From Cristatella mucedo (lineage: Eukaryota; Bryozoa; Phylactolaemata; Cristatellidae), in contig WPIO01000103.1 of assembly GCA_009760855.2 (NCBI GenBank), positions 608,001-672,000 on the forward strand: 64,000 nucleotides of DNA, in the 5' to 3' direction. Every line of letters starts with the position of its first letter. Position 1 is the first letter of the stretch. Made by a program: the position numbers and the translations under genes. Below, piece after piece: positions 1 through 12,009 of the stretch. Under the pieces are notes generated by a model. The model saw only the letters and a program-made list of their open reading frames with translations, was not told where the DNA came from and ran no database searches.

Positions 1-330
1 AAACTGAAGGCGTAGTCTTCAAAGGTTTCTAGGCTGGTTAGAGATAAAGCTATCTGATCTGAAGTCCCAAATCCAGGTGCTGTGATGCAAAGCCTGACTA
101 GGAAGTATCTCAGATCGGTTGCTGGAGCAAGAGAATAAACGAACTAAAAAGTAAGTGACAGAACCTTGAAGTCGATGTGCTGCTTGACAGAGAGCCAGTG
201 CAGCAGGCCTGCTGATAGGTGTGTAAAGCAGTAGTTAGGATGTTCACGACAGACTGGGCTACCTGCAGAGTTTTGTACCGACTGAAAATATCTAATAGCA
301 CAGGCTGGAAGACTTGTGAGAATGGAGAAG
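1..330 (-). mobile_element. LINE-A C-terminal coding fragment, continues left of window
   Basis: Read on the minus strand, this matches the C-terminal coding part of LINE-A at 15360-15690: the segments equivalent to 'QLVQNSAARLVCRE', '[19 protein letters not shown]' and 'FGDRAFSS' can be followed in order, but in shifting frames. It is therefore a decayed 3' fragment of a CR1/L2-type non-LTR retrotransposon. Its 3' UTR and tail, if present, lie left of the window. The boundary near 330 is approximate because similarity fades. Confidence 0.7.
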
Positions 331-1929
331 GATGCCCAGATTCCATGCTGAGGTTATGTGCGATGTTTTTGCTCAGCCCTTTTTGAGGATTATGCCCTTT
401 CATTTAGAGTATCATCTTAACTGGTAAGCTGATTATTGTCATTGAATTTGAGAAAGTGTGCCTGCCATTCAAGTGCAGATGTCAGCAAAACATATTGCAA
501 GAGAGTTTCGATCATTCGATTTATTTGAAGTGAAGAGGGAAATATCATTGCATGCGGCTGTGTCATCTGCATACAAGCGAAAGCCTAGTTCGAGCTTGGA
601 TCTAGCTAGCGAGTATGACGACCTTACTTTTGAGTGAAGTGACCTAGTTTGGCAATAACTGTTGATAGGATTGGGGTATTAAAGCCAGTGGGCCATCAAC
701 TTTATTATTTCAGGTGCTTGATTTTCGTTAGCGTTTGATTGCCACTTAATTTTGACATGCTTATGTGTGTGCTAGTGCTACACTTCTCGACCTTCAAATG
801 CTGGTAACTCACTTAGCTCATTGCCTCGAAACTACAGACCTGGATATTGTTCTTGCTAACTCTGCTGAACCACTAAGTAGTGTAATAGTGGAAAGATACG
901 TGCGATTGCATCATTAAGTTCGTTCGAAGTTTCCTTTTGGCTCCTTTCCTTTCATCAAGCTGTAAACGTGTATAGTTATCAGCAGCCGTCGTCTGCAAGC
1001 CCAGGACATGTGCACAGGAGTCGAATGCATCGTATTAGAAAAAGCAGCTATGGTGGCCCAAGTCAGCCTCGGGAAAGTGGACCTCCTAGGCACAGGCAGA
1101 CTGGGAGGTGGACTCTGTATGTCTTTCTGGAAATTCTTTGTTAGCTTTGCCGGCCTTGGTAGGGGAACATCTGCCGGCATGTTGGAGGACCTGCTGTGAC
1201 ATTGATTCAGTGCTACGCTAGTAAGATATTGCATTCGGACATCGTACTATTTAGGGCAAACGCCAACCTCTCGTGGACTACCGAGGTGTCTTTTAGCATG
1301 CTTTGGAGTAAGAGTATCTGGTGCATTGTATTTCTTCCATGTTTAATGTCAATCCATACTTTTTAAGTGCACAAGTATGTGTCAGTAAGTTGTGGTGAGT
1401 AAGCCCGGTGGGAACTGTACCCTTATGGTACGTGCCACGACTAGCACAAAGCCTTGCAATCTTCCAGTCGGCTTTAAGGGTTAAATCATAAAACTGCATT
1501 TTATTGAGTACAAATTCAACATATGGCCGACCTTTCTTCCTTGATGCACGCTTAGACGCGATGCCAAGGTCTTTTCTGACTAAGCAGCCGTAGCATAGCA
1601 TAGCCGTCCCCACTAAGATGCTTTTTTGGTTAAGGCTGACTTGAAGAAAAGAAAAAATACTAAACATAAACTTGAGAAGGCCACCGAAAAGTCCCAATTG
1701 ACTGTCCCCCCTCGGAGTTTGAGAATTCTTGTAGGTCCTATCGATTCATCTTAGCTGAGGTCAAGCCCAAATTTTTACACAGTAGTAGTTGAACGAAAGA
1801 TCCAAAACCGTTGATGTCTACTGTCGGCCCCTTCTTAACTGCTCTCAAGAAAACATGCTGCCCAGTGATCCTACTGGCAACCTCTTCAAGGTTTTCTCTT
1901 AAGCCTGCTTCTTATCTTTATCTATACTT

Positions 1930-1930
<1 letters not shown>
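331..1930. other. Stretch with no recognised feature
   Basis: I see no convincing coding sequence, RNA gene or repeat here. Open frames are short (up to 134 codons at 1293-1697 on the minus strand), overlap on both strands and carry no recognisable domain. Confidence 0.5.

Positions 1931-1963
<33 letters not shown>
1931..1963. repeat. (CT)n microsatellite
   Basis: An uninterrupted CT dinucleotide run of about 33 bases lies immediately upstream of the 31-bp duplication and the SINE-B copy. Confidence 0.97.
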
Positions 1964-1964
<1 letters not shown>

Positions 1965-1965
<1 letters not shown>

Positions 1966-2026
1966 GCTTTAATTTTTATGCTGGTTGGCCCAGTAGGCTT
2001 TCATTTCTATGCTGGTTGGCCCAGTG
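1965..2026 (+). repeat. 31-bp tandem duplication at the SINE-B head
   Basis: Two adjacent 31-bp units (1965-1995 and 1996-2026) differ at only a few positions. Each contains the A-box-like segment GGTTGGCCCAGT of SINE-B, so the 5' end of the SINE has been duplicated in tandem. Confidence 0.85.
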
Positions 2027-2154
2027 GTTTAGGTGCCCCCCCCCCACCAAGGTCTGGCCGAGGTCGTATGCTCGAGCCCTGTGGCATGTGGTATATGTGA
2101 AGCGCCTGAATAGAGATCAAGTTCTCTTAGGGTGCTATACAGATGAATTGCGTA
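2005..2154 (+). mobile_element. SINE-B copy 1 (tRNA-like head, LINE-like tail)
   Basis: This is a tRNA-derived SINE: an A-box-like TTGGCCCAGTGG near 2016-2027, a B-box-like GCTCGAGCCC near 2070-2079, and a 3' tail with GAAGCGCC...AGAGATCAAGTTCTCT...GGTGCTATACA. The tail can fold into a stem-loop (AGCGCC with GGTGCT through one G-U pair). A run of ten C at 2036-2045 sits where other copies read GGTGCTCGC. Three other copies of the family lie in the window. Confidence 0.8.
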
Positions 2155-2199
2155 AATGCTGGTGATGCACAGCTCTACCTCACTTGATTCCCTCGCAGC

Positions 2200-2370
2200 T
2201 TGCAATTTCCCCATGAACCTTTGCAAAGGGGTAAGGTACTCGGATTTTATGAATCAGGAGGTCATGAGTTTGAGTCCAGCTGCAGACGATCCTTTATGGC
2301 CTGCTGCATACGGGGTGATAGCCACCAGTGCTCTTCGACTATATCAGTTAGTCTGTTTGAATTGGCTAAT
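2200..2370 (+). mobile_element. SINE-A copy 1, diverged
   Basis: The order GGTAAGG...GGTCATGAGTTTGAGTCC...ACGATCCTTTATGGC...GGTGATAGCCACC...GCTCTTCGACTATA matches, with substitutions, the three minus-strand SINE-A copies at 21.2, 27.6 and 35.9 kb. The B-box-like segment is GAGTTTGAGTCC near 2267-2278. The head is weak and divergence is high, so this is an old copy. It directly abuts a LINE-A fragment on its 3' side. Confidence 0.65.
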
Positions 2371-2960
2371 CTTTACTTAAACTTTTACATCGACGATATT
2401 TGCACAGTTTCCCGAAGCTTCGTGATGAGAAACCAGCCTCATAACTGGGCTAGCTTAGTGTCACTCTCAATTTGAGAGACCTCTCCCTCAAAATTGGTCC
2501 ATCTGGCATCATGCCAGTGACTTCTGAGCCTAATCTGGGTATGCTATCCCAAACGACTTTTCGTTAGATGAGCACCTCGCCTCCACTGTCAGATCGGCCT
2601 ATTTTCTACTGAGAACAATCGCCAAAATCAGGGCCTGCATGGACGAGAGTACTGTGGCCAAACTAGCGTGTCTATTTTTTGTGAGTATGCATCTAGATTA
2701 CAGCAATTATCCATACGGAAGACCTGTTAGTAGCCATTAATTGTCTGCAACTGATGAACGAATCAACAACTCGTCTGCTCTGTCGTCTATAGTGTAGCTG
2801 CCACATCACACTTCTTCTACCTGTGCTTTCCTGTCTCCCAATCAAGCATTTAACCGACTTCAAAGTCTTCTGTCTGACTTGCAGGTGCTTCACTCGCTTG
2901 TACCAGCCTACCTATCCGACCTCCTTGCTCCTCCGGTCTGCTATCACATTGCAAGCTCCT
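2370..2960 (+). mobile_element. LINE-A reverse transcriptase C-terminal fragment
   Basis: This is a strongly decayed LINE-A segment. It starts near the RT active-site box (FYIDD at about 2388-2402, where the family has FYADD). It continues through the region equivalent to 'NLGV..QSD.SLD.HL.STV.SAYF.L..IAKI.ACM' (2535-2645) and then 'LPIKHLTDFKVFCLTCRCF' (2825-2890) with the usual PAYLSDLL part. Several frameshifts break it. There is no 3' tail. Confidence 0.75.
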
Positions 2961-3654
2961 CTGCTTCCACTCGTCTCGCTGTCCCTCACACTAAATCGAA
3001 TATGCTGTGAATGTCCATGACGAGATCGTAATTGAGAATGCATATGCCAGCCTACGACAGTGCGGCGCCTAGATGTTGTTGTCTGCCGGTGCTAGGCTTG
3101 GGGGCCTCCCGACCTTGACTGACCAATCGAGGCGCAGCGTTCCTGCTGCTGACGTTAGCAACAGTGCTGGCAAATCGGAGGGCAGAGTTCCTGGGCGCAG
3201 ACGACGGAAGCTCCGGTTAGATTAACGTCTGCAGAAGAGTTGTTGATTAGACGTTGTCGAGTTTGGTTGCATTCCGAGTGCTCCGTTTGCTGTTTAGCAA
3301 TACGCGCACACATATCTCACAACAGTCCATAAACTTGCCTCTGGCTTTAGTCACCACCTGCAATGACTGCGCGACTCAAGTCTCACCTGTTCTGCTCAGT
3401 TTTCCCTACCCCAGCGAGCTTGTCTTTTTTGTTATATGTGATATGCATGGTCACATGTACATGAGTCGTTGCATGTTACTAGCCCGGCATCCTACTATTA
3501 ACTACTATAACGACTTGCTTGGCCTGTCTTGAGTGTCTTCTTGTACGGTTTAGCATGTTGGCCCAAGCCTGATACTTGTTTGTTTTTGCATCATTGTCTG
3601 CTTTTGCATTCCTGTCTAGTCTTGGTTACCATGCATATAATTAACCCCTGTTTA
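2961..3654. other. Stretch with no recognised feature
   Basis: No domain, RNA gene or repeat was recognised. One open frame of 92 codons (3254-3532) carries no visible motif and is probably chance. Confidence 0.5.
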
Positions 3655-3750
3655 TTGATTACCTAGCAGTGAGCTGTAAAGTGCCTTGATAGAGATTTCG
3701 TTCTCTCAGGGTGCTATGCAAACCGCCTAATATAATTGTTATTGTCCCAT
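3655..3750 (+). mobile_element. LINE-A 3' tail, 5'-truncated copy
   Basis: Only the LINE-A terminal stem-loop region remains: AAAGTGCCTTGATAGAGATT, then GTTCTCTCAGGGTGCTATGC. The hairpin arms still pair if G-U is allowed. Its end (ATAATTGTTATTG) is a degenerate version of the (ATT)n tail. Confidence 0.75.
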
Positions 3751-5985
3751 TTGGTGGTGCTTTTAAACAGACACGAGCTGGTGCACCCACCTGTCGTCCC
3801 TGTCACGGTCTATATCAAATAGTGCACATTGCTGCTTGCCATGCTGACGATCCTAGTTGTTTCCTGTGGCGTGCTGCCATGTTCAGGTAGTATGGACAGG
3901 CCTGTCTCAGGAGATTAGTCTCTTTGACAACTCATCCGAGATGATGCTGTCGTCTGGAAGTCAAATCTTAACCTTGGCGATTGTGCATGCACGAATCTGC
4001 CCAGCCGGCCCACGGAGCGCAGTGGCAGCCGGCAGCATTTGCCAGGCTCCTGTACTGCACTTTCTACTTTAGGGTGTCGGCATCGTTGCCGTGGCCCTGT
4101 CGTGTGCCCGATTGGAAACGGGCAGGCGGCACCGCTACTACTAGCTATTGTGGAAGCTGCAGCTAAATCGATGTGGCCACATTCGTACCTGTGGCTCATA
4201 TACGTACTCACTGCTCCACTTACTTGCGTGCAGTGTCGTGAGCGCTAGGACGCTGCTGCGCCGTTGTCCTAGTGATGTATTAGGTAGTTAGTCACCATTC
4301 GGTAACCGTTGTCATCTTCGATCATTCCGTAAAGCTCGGAGTGTGCTCTTATTTTCCGGCATCCTGTTGTACCGGTCGGACCTACTGTTCTTATCTCTGA
4401 GCGCATGAGGCATCTGGTAGTAGCGGCCGTCGTGACCGCTCAGCGGTGACTCAGACAGTTGCCCTTTTTGTATGTAACAGCATTCCATGCCTGCATTTGT
4501 CACTTATTTTGTAATCTTTATTTTTAAAGATTGTACTTGCCAGTGTCATGCCTGACATTTTGCAATAGAACGATAATTTTTTTCTTTCTGCTCGAATTTA
4601 CAACTAGTACTGTACATAAACGTATGGAAGCTGTAGTCTCTGACAAAGAGCAAAGGACGGCATATGCTCAATGTGACCGTGTGCAGGCCTTCAAAAGTGA
4701 CCAACCAAGGCCCAGCCGATGCTTTGAGATTAGAATGCTTTTATTTCAGGAAGAGTTGTGAATTGTTGAAATATTTGTGCAACTTGACCTGTTACAAAGA
4801 TGGGTGTATTTCTAGTTTATCCCTGCTGTCCTATCCTGGCTACTCTGCACTCAGAGGTTGAAACGTGCCTCCAAAACTGCTTCATCTGGCCTGGCTTCTA
4901 TTTTATTATAGGAGTTGTAGGATTGACTGTCTGCCTGTTTCTTTCAGTTTGGTGATGGCTAGCTGAAAGTGGACCCTTCTGACAGGAGATCAGGCATCCC
5001 TGCTGAGCTTAAGAAACTGAATGCCCTTGCTTGTATGTGCTGGCCATTCAGCTGTTAAGTTTGTGAGCAAAGAAACGGTCATTTGGTTTTGTGGCCGTCT
5101 TGCAATCAACTAGTCCAAAGTGTCTACTGTCATTCTCCTAATGTGAGTGAGTTCAGGAAAACTTCTGTAGGTTGGGGTTACCTTACATGCTGGTATGCTG
5201 CTGAAGAAGCATAAGGCACAGACCAACTACCTTGTAGATTGAACCGTAACAGGAAATTGCACAATACATACTCTGAACGTAGCTGTTAGGCAGGTAATTT
5301 ATAAAAGCCCAGGATCTCCACCACTCTGCACCCCATTCTACCAGCTCACAGCTAAAAGTGTATTTTGTATTTTCCTGTAGTTATCATCGAACTAGGACCA
5401 AATGAGCATTAGAAGATAATAAGCTGCTTTGGTCCTATCTCAGTATTATCAGCTGATTCTTGTAAGAATATAAATCCTACCTCTTTATCTGCTGCTTCGC
5501 TTATCAGTGTGAAGTTGTAAATCATTTTATTAATTATAACCTATTCACCACGGCCCCCTTGAACTCGGCCACATTAGTGAGATTCGATGTAGCCAGCTTG
5601 TGGTACCTTATCCTGATATTTGCTGTTACATCTGCCTCTAGGTCTGCCAGAAGTGTCATGTATTCGGCAGCAGTATGGGCACAAGCCGAGACTGAAGCAC
5701 GGGGAACAGATCGATTCGAGTTATCGCCCCACCCTCACCAGCTGATCAGCACGTGTCGCCGTGTATTCAGTAGTGCAGGCACTTATTGTTCTAATATCTA
5801 TTGCGAATGTTAGTCATTATTGACGATTTAAGGAGCTGCCCTCGACGCCATTAATTAGCTGTTCCCTTTGAAGAGATTGAGGACATTTTTGGACATGCCC
5901 TACGCATGCATCACTGACCCGTTTGGAAGTGTGCTGTTCTTTTGGAGACCGGTGCGTTTCCTATTTTATGGTCAAATCTACTCGT
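3751..5985. other. Stretch with no recognised feature (2.2 kb)
   Basis: I find no recognisable domain, RNA gene, microsatellite or known repeat family. Short open frames on both strands (under 100 codons) overlap each other and look like chance. Confidence 0.45.
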
Positions 5986-5989
5986 GAGG

Positions 5990-6154
5990 CTATTGACCGT
6001 GTGCATGTGACCTAATCTCTAACCATATTATGCTTGTTGACACTGCATGTTACCGCTAATCATTTGATCATGCTTCCTTTATAGCTCGTGCAAAGTGCCT
6101 AGGAAAGTCAAGTTCTGTGAGGGCGCTATGCAGATCTAGTATTATTATTATTAT
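5990..6154 (+). mobile_element. LINE-A 3' UTR and tail
   Basis: The sequence has the LINE-A 3' UTR motifs (ATTATGCTTGTTGACACTGC, CATGTTACCGCTAATCA) followed by the tail CAAAGTGCCTAGGAAAG...GGGCGCTATGCAGA and then (ATT)n. This is a very short, 5'-truncated insertion. Confidence 0.8.
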
Positions 6155-7825
6155 TAGGCTATTGTTTGTCGAGTTCTTCAAATGTCTGTTATTCACCTCT
6201 GCATAGCCTCATTTAATTATTACTTCTTCATCAACCAATTAGGTGTATTCAGGAATGAAACATTAGCATATGCTGCCAGCTTGACGAAGGTGAACTCTGC
6301 CTGGTATAATGGAATTTACCAACTTAACCAAGTATTAGATTCAGATACGCAGAATCATTTATGGGAAAATGTGTGTATGCAGGAAAGCAGGCATGGTAGC
6401 ACTTTCACACACGCAGGCACAACGGTCCTAACACTGCACAGCTTCTCACTCACAAACCGACACAAATAGGCAGTACCTACATAGACAGGCAAGCTTGCAT
6501 GCACTCAAATTCCATGTTCAAGCACACGCAAGCTCAAGCAGACCCTTGCATGTTTATCCATTATGACAACGATTCATCAAATATGTGTCCACAAAGCGAC
6601 AAACTTAGCACCGAAGGGGCTGTCGTGCAGCTGTCACAGTCGAAGGGTACGAATACCTGGTGGTATAGGGCTCAGGTTGAGGTTTTAGAAAAGGTTCTGG
6701 TAACAACTTAACATGAGCGAAACCGGCCCACATAAGTGGGGTATCTTCAGAGAGGGCTGACACACCTCCATGCCTTGTTGAACGTTTGCTAAAAGTTTGA
6801 CCGGTCATGTTAACTTGCCTGTCATTACTTCCATGGTAGGCACAGCACACTGGCAGTCGCTTGCACACAGTGGCTCGGCAAAGGACAACCAGCTGCGGTC
6901 GACTGCTGAGCAATGTGCCTCCTCAGCCAGCCTATAGTCCCATCAGCTCTTCAGTATGCCGTATCCCGGTTCGGATTCGAAAGCCGAGACCCGGTCAGCA
7001 TGCAAGCTTCGTCTCTGGCTTTTGCCAAGAGGCGATGGGAGTTTTGAGTGAACTCAGGGTGAACAGCCACGAAAGCCGGCAGTACGTGTGCAGTACGGCA
7101 TAGTTCTGCTGCCTCATCCCAAAGTCCCCCCCACCATAAAACAGCCGCTCATCGCGTGCGATCGTCGAAGCAGTCGAGTTGATTTTGCGGCTGCAGTCCA
7201 ACATACTCATGTGCGAAATAACCGTGTGCATCACATAAATTCACCGACTCATTCAAAGAGGGATCTTCTTAACCCGCGAATCGCAAACGTGGTTCCAAGA
7301 CTCTTCTGTTGCGAACGGGCTCTGGCAGCTTCTGCACTGTAGTCCTTGGCCACAAGCACAGCCCTCGTAACGGTGCTAGTGCTTGCTGGCCGACGGCTGA
7401 CTTATAGTGGTGAAGCTGGCGCCGAGAAGTACTACTACGGCAATACTAGGGCAATTTCAGAATCGCTAATAATCTGTAGGGCTGTCCTAATCTGTCTCAC
7501 ATAGCACTCAACGCTTCGCATCGCTAGACCCATCTTGTAGGGCTGTAAGGTCTGGACCAACTCGAGAACGAATGTAATTGAGGCTGAGAGCTGAGTAATT
7601 GAGAACGAATGTAATTGAAACGATTCCTGGTCGAGGGGGATCGCTACCTCTAGCCAAGCAGTCATGCCAACGCCAGACGAACTACGGCCACGAAATATTC
7701 GGTGTAAGCAGATAAAAGCAAAGCCTAAACTAAGAAGCAAATGCAAAAACATCCAAGAGCAGTGGCGACACGATCGATCGAGCACGTTGTAAAGGCGATC
7801 TGATGGCTACCGGATAATATTAATA
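6155..7825. other. Stretch with no recognised feature
   Basis: No element or gene was recognised. An 18-bp direct repeat (GAGAACGAATGTAATTGA) occurs at about 7563 and 7600. The longest open frame (7435-7785, minus) has no visible domain. Confidence 0.45.
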
Positions 7826-7948
7826 ATACACTTGAATGCGTACCAAAGGCCGCTTAGGCTGTGAATGTTATGTACAAAACTCGCCTGCATAACACCCACA
7901 TAGTCTTTATGGCTTTGTGGAGTTACTGACGAAGATACATACATTACG
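7826..7948 (+). mobile_element. LINE-B 3' end
   Basis: It matches the last part of LINE-B at 42300-42420: GCGTACC...GCCGCTTAGGCTGTGA, then TAACACCCACATAGTC and GTGGAGTTAC, ending in an ATACATACATTAC pentamer-like tail. The terminal hairpin (TAAC...GTTA, CCACA...TGTGG) is intact. Confidence 0.8.
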
Positions 7949-9009
7949 TCGATGACTAAGCTACCTGGCGTCGAGCGAGCGAGTGGTGCGCGTATGCATC
8001 CGCACGTGTTATAGTATATACGCCGCGCCCCGCCGAGGCTGCTGTCCCCACTGGTTTCCGAAATGAAGTCGTGGGGTCGAGCACTCTTGCGACTTAATGA
8101 CAATACGCACCCGCGTGTGAGTTTGATTACGACAGTGTCGATTTCAATGGAGGTATTGATAGCGGCGATTACGCAGCTGCTGGCGCTCCCTGACGTCGGG
8201 TCGGCAGTTTAGAAGAGGAAGAGAGGGGATAGCATCCGTACAGGCCAACGGACAGGCATTGAGCAAGGCGCTACTGATGAGAGGGTTCATATTACCCGAG
8301 CGGTAATTACAAGGTCAGAGCTGGCAGTTAGCTAGCTCATGGCGGCAGCGGTGCGTTGATGGATGGAGAGTACGTAAACTGACTCCGCCCCCACCCTGTG
8401 AAATCTAGGGAATGGGTAGTCCTCTTGGGCTGGTCTGGAGAGTAGCCGGACGCCGACGAAGACTTCATTCGAAAATTCCCCTGTCGTGCGCCCGGTCTTC
8501 TTTTATAGCAGCATATCTCCTTTCAAAAGATGTGGCCATAGATTTTAATTTTAGCAACCTTTTGCTAGTGGTCATCATTGAGGAACCGAGAATCAACTCA
8601 TGCGGCGTCCCGCGTTCGGGCTTATGGCAAGCCAGCATTTCTGAGTCAATGCGACTTCCGATTGAAGACTTAGCATGCCCTGCAATTATCACATAAGTAC
8701 CAGAGACTTAGTTGCCTGCTAGACCTACCGCTTTCGCGTACGGGTTTAACAAACTGCTGAAATCCACTCCAATGCATTCTAATTGAGTACAAATTAACCC
8801 GAAATCGGCGGCGCGAAGCTCGAATTTAGAGTGAATATTGTAGTACATTTTCGTTATAATGCACCCATCAAATTATATATCATTCCGCTGTTTCTATCGA
8901 AAAGGGCTCCAAAGACGCTAGCTACTACTGCAATCAATCAATGTCGAGCGCAAAGCCAGAAGAAATCAGCTCCCCGAGGAGCTCTAATTTGTATTGTTTG
9001 TAGCAATTT
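7949..9009. other. Stretch with no recognised gene
   Basis: Nothing coding was recognised. It contains one half of a 45-bp dispersed repeat pair (8801-8845, listed separately). An apparent pair of 75-94 codon frames on opposite strands (8412-8696) is a shadow pair without domain signal. Confidence 0.45.
8801..8845 (+). repeat. Dispersed 45-bp repeat E, copy 1
   Basis: The segment with AGCTCGAATTTAGAGTGAAT and ATTGTAGTA is repeated, with about seven differences, at 12330-12374. The second copy lies about 300 bp upstream of the LINE-A ORF2 start, so repeat E could be part of a LINE-A 5' UTR. That is inference. Confidence 0.6.
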
Positions 9010-9095
9010 AATAATCGTAATAATAATACACTCAATACAACGCTCTCGAAGAACTCAATCTCTTTCTAGTCGCATTTGCTGGGGCAAAGGAATTT
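9010..9095 (-). mobile_element. LINE-A 3' tail, minus strand
   Basis: Reverse complement of the LINE-A tail: an interrupted (AAT)n run, then CTCAATACAACGCTCTCGAA, GAACTCAATCTCTTTCTAG and a degenerate GCATTTGCTG. Only the terminal 85 bp of the element are present. Confidence 0.8.
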
Positions 9096-10510
9096 GCTTT
9101 CGTTTAGTGTCCCCACAACCAGCCCGGCCATGTTGCGTGCGATTTCTCGTGCAATCGACTGCAGCGCCCCAGGTGGTAGATTTCGTTATTTGTTCCAGGT
9201 CGATTTGACGTACCAACGTGAGCGCACAACAGAGGAGCCGCTCCTAGTAGAAGATGACAAAGGCAAACAGCTCCGGTAGGCGGGGCGTGGGACGGTCTCA
9301 GCCTGACTCGGGGAAGTGAGAGTAATAATATTGTCTAGCATAAAAGCTTTGATAGAACTTACTCGCCATTGAGGCATTTTAAAACGCGCTACAAGAGGAA
9401 AAACTGATAGTCAAGGAGTAACTAAGCAGGGTCTCTTGCTTGGTTACTTATACAAGAGAAAACGATTGCCGCACCAAGGCTAGCATGCAAAGTGAACGGA
9501 AGACTCGCGTCAATGGTTATTAAAAGTACGGTACGACCGACTACTAACTCAATCAAGCTCACTGTTGTTGTTGCCGACTGTAACTGACTCAGGTCCACCG
9601 GTTAGTCGCAGGAGCTGATTGTAACCTTTCAGCTGTGCTACGCAATGCGTATATGCGCACTGTACTGCATTTGTTTTTTGCTCCTAACAAATCGCTATTG
9701 GCCGATGGCTCCTACTAAGCTCTCCAGCTCATATCTAGGACCCTTGGTTAGTATCGAAAACTGAATCGTGCACTATAAAGAACGCAAAGAGCAATAGACA
9801 TGGTCACTGGGGTGCAGGTAAAGCCGAGTGAAACAGTTTTGACCGTAGCTGAGACAAAAATAATGTCAAGTCATTGCTAGTGGTGACTGAAGCCAAAAGC
9901 GAGGTCAGGACCTTCATCGCGTAAGTGCCGAGGACCCGATCGCCAAGAGATTTCAATTTAGTAGGAGGGATGATGAGGCCAGCGGAAGCTGGAACCGGAT
10001 GATCTCAGAGCACGTGACTGGGGGAGCGCGGAGGTCGGCTAGGTAGGCAGGTACCGGCGAGTGAAGCGACCTGTGAGCCACATGGAGGATGCATCCAGTC
10101 GGGAGATGCTAGTGAGACTTGTGCATGTACTAAATGCGTCTTAACTCCAAAATCACTAAAAAGAGCCCGGGTGGTTTTAGAAAGTCAGCTAAGCAATTAT
10201 TTCGCTGCTGCTGCTAAATGCTGTCAATGCCTAGCCGTGCCCGGGTGATAGCAAACTTTGACGCAGCCGGCCACATCGACGGAGGCACACCGATCCGTCG
10301 TGCCACATCCGCGGAACGACGAACCCCGACAGCAGCTAAACAGAAGCTCTGCTCCCAGATCCCTAGCGAACTTCTAGCGAATTGCAAGCGTTCACTTTCC
10401 CAGATGGGCCGACGTTTACCTTCTCGTGCGCTCACATGCATTCTTTTTCAGCTCCAAAAAAGCATACATTCTGACTAGTCACTAGTCACTAATAAATCAT
10501 TTAAAGGCCT
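9096..10510. other. Stretch with no recognised feature
   Basis: No gene or repeat was recognised. The open frames of 75 and 86 codons at 10214-10478 lie on opposite strands of the same DNA and have no domain signal. Confidence 0.45.
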
Positions 10511-10511
10511 A

Positions 10512-10572
10512 GGGGGCTCTCGGTACGCGTACGGTGGGGCCAACGGAATCCATCTCACGCAACAAACAGACG

Positions 10573-10666
<94 letters not shown>

Positions 10667-10735
10667 TAGTTGAGTCAGGAGAGCAGTCAAGGAGATGACT
10701 AGCATGAAAGTAGCAGCTCATGACTGCCGAAAAGG
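10512..10735 (-). mobile_element. LINE-B 3' region interrupted by (GA)n
   Basis: The minus-strand pieces match LINE-B 3' sequence on both sides of a GA microsatellite: CTCACGCAACAAACAGA on the left (compare 29612-29628), and GAGTCAGGAGAGCAGTCAAG then AGCATGAAAGTAGCAGCTCA on the right (compare 29640-29690). The microsatellite occupies the position of the LINE-B segment reading CTTTCTCTTTG on its coding strand. Confidence 0.75.
10573..10661. repeat. (GA)n microsatellite within LINE-B
   Basis: About 89 bases of GA repeats with two GC interruptions near 10596-10601, embedded in a LINE-B fragment. Confidence 0.97.
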
Positions 10736-10737
10736 AA

Positions 10738-10862
10738 TACAATATATATATATATGTATATGTATATGTATATATACAATATCTACAATATATTATACAT
10801 ATATACAGTATGCAATATATACACTGTGTATAACATGTACAATATACAAAATATGTATGCAT
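10738..10862. repeat. AT-rich simple sequence
   Basis: Low-complexity DNA built of TA, TATG and TACAATA motifs follows the LINE-B fragment. No gene content. Confidence 0.85.
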
Positions 10863-11387
10863 TGTTAGCTTTAAAAGTTAACTCAGTATTATAGTTTCCG
10901 CGCCACTTCTTGGTGGTTAAAAGAGCAGTCGACACTTACGTGCGTCAACCGGCTCATCGGTTTGAGGCCGAAATTAAAGAAAGCGGCGGGAGGCTGCTGA
11001 AGCTGCGGATAGTAGGAGATAACTTCAAAGTCGCTGCCCTTGAGAGTGAGTGTCAGTAAGACCATTCGCGTAGGAACGATCGGAACCGAAAGCTCGATAC
11101 TTTTTCGGCCATAGCAACGCCAAGTAAAAGTAGAATGTTCCTAACACCGCCGCTCAAGTTAGTGCCTCTGTTAAAGCGACTTGAGAATAACAGTTGTGCT
11201 CGTTACCACTGACTGGCCAATGCTGCTGCAACCTCACGCAGTTGTTGCTGGAAACGGCCGCATCCCTTTGGCCTCGATAACCAATTGAAACACAAATTGA
11301 GGAAATGGAACGATAACCCTGAGCACACGCTCTCGCGTACCCTTGGGACGCAAGAGCACACGCGCGTGCACGCACACACAGACACTA
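10863..11387. other. Stretch with no recognised feature
   Basis: No gene, RNA or repeat was recognised. A short CA/GC-rich patch (11350-11385) is low complexity. Confidence 0.45.
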
Positions 11388-11520
11388 TGTTATGCTTGTT
11401 GATATGTGCATGTTACCATTAGACATTCGATCTACCTTACTTGACAGCAAATGTAACGTTCCTAGAAAGAGATTAAGTCCTTCGAGAGCGCTATACAAAT
11501 GTATTGTTATTATTATTAGT
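11388..11520 (+). mobile_element. LINE-A 3' UTR and tail
   Basis: It has the 3' UTR motifs ATGTTATGCTTGTTGATATG and CATGTTACCATTAGACATTC, then GCAAATGTAACGTTCCTAGA, AAGAGATTAAGTCCTTCGAG, AGCGCTATACAAATG and a short (ATT)n end. It is a 5'-truncated copy. Confidence 0.85.
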
Positions 11521-12009
11521 ACACGCACATTCCCAGCAGCAGCATCGCTCCTACTACTTATGCTGTTGCTGACACCAGTACTGATATTAAAACTGTGCTT
11601 GAGCATGAGCGGTACACCTGCTGCTTCTGCTGTAATTAGCGAAGGGCCCGACACTAATGCACACGCCTCACCTGTGGCTAATAGTGAAGCCATTGAAGCA
11701 GCGAAGCGTCAGGCCACTATTGCAGGTTATATTTCGCGTCGTCTGCTGCGATTGATCGAGCTCTCATGTATGTGCCCGTGGAGAGGAATAAAGAAGAGTC
11801 TCGTTAACCGTGCACGAGCGCCCACTGTGTCTCCGTGAGACTCCCACTAGAACAGCCGCCGCCGGAGCCACTGTCACCCAGCAACATCCAGCAGGCTCAC
11901 CGTCCTGCTCCTAAGAGAAGCGTCGTTGTCTCCATATAGAAATAGCAATATCGCGCAAAATACGAGTAAGTAAAATATATATTGCCCTTTACGCTCACTA
12001 TGACCAGAT
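11521..12009. other. Stretch with no recognised gene, upstream of the tRNA
   Basis: An open frame of 148 codons (11392-11838) runs across the LINE-A tail into this stretch and has no recognised domain. I do not regard it as a gene. No separate upstream promoter for the tRNA was recognised, as expected for an internally promoted pol III gene. Confidence 0.45.
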
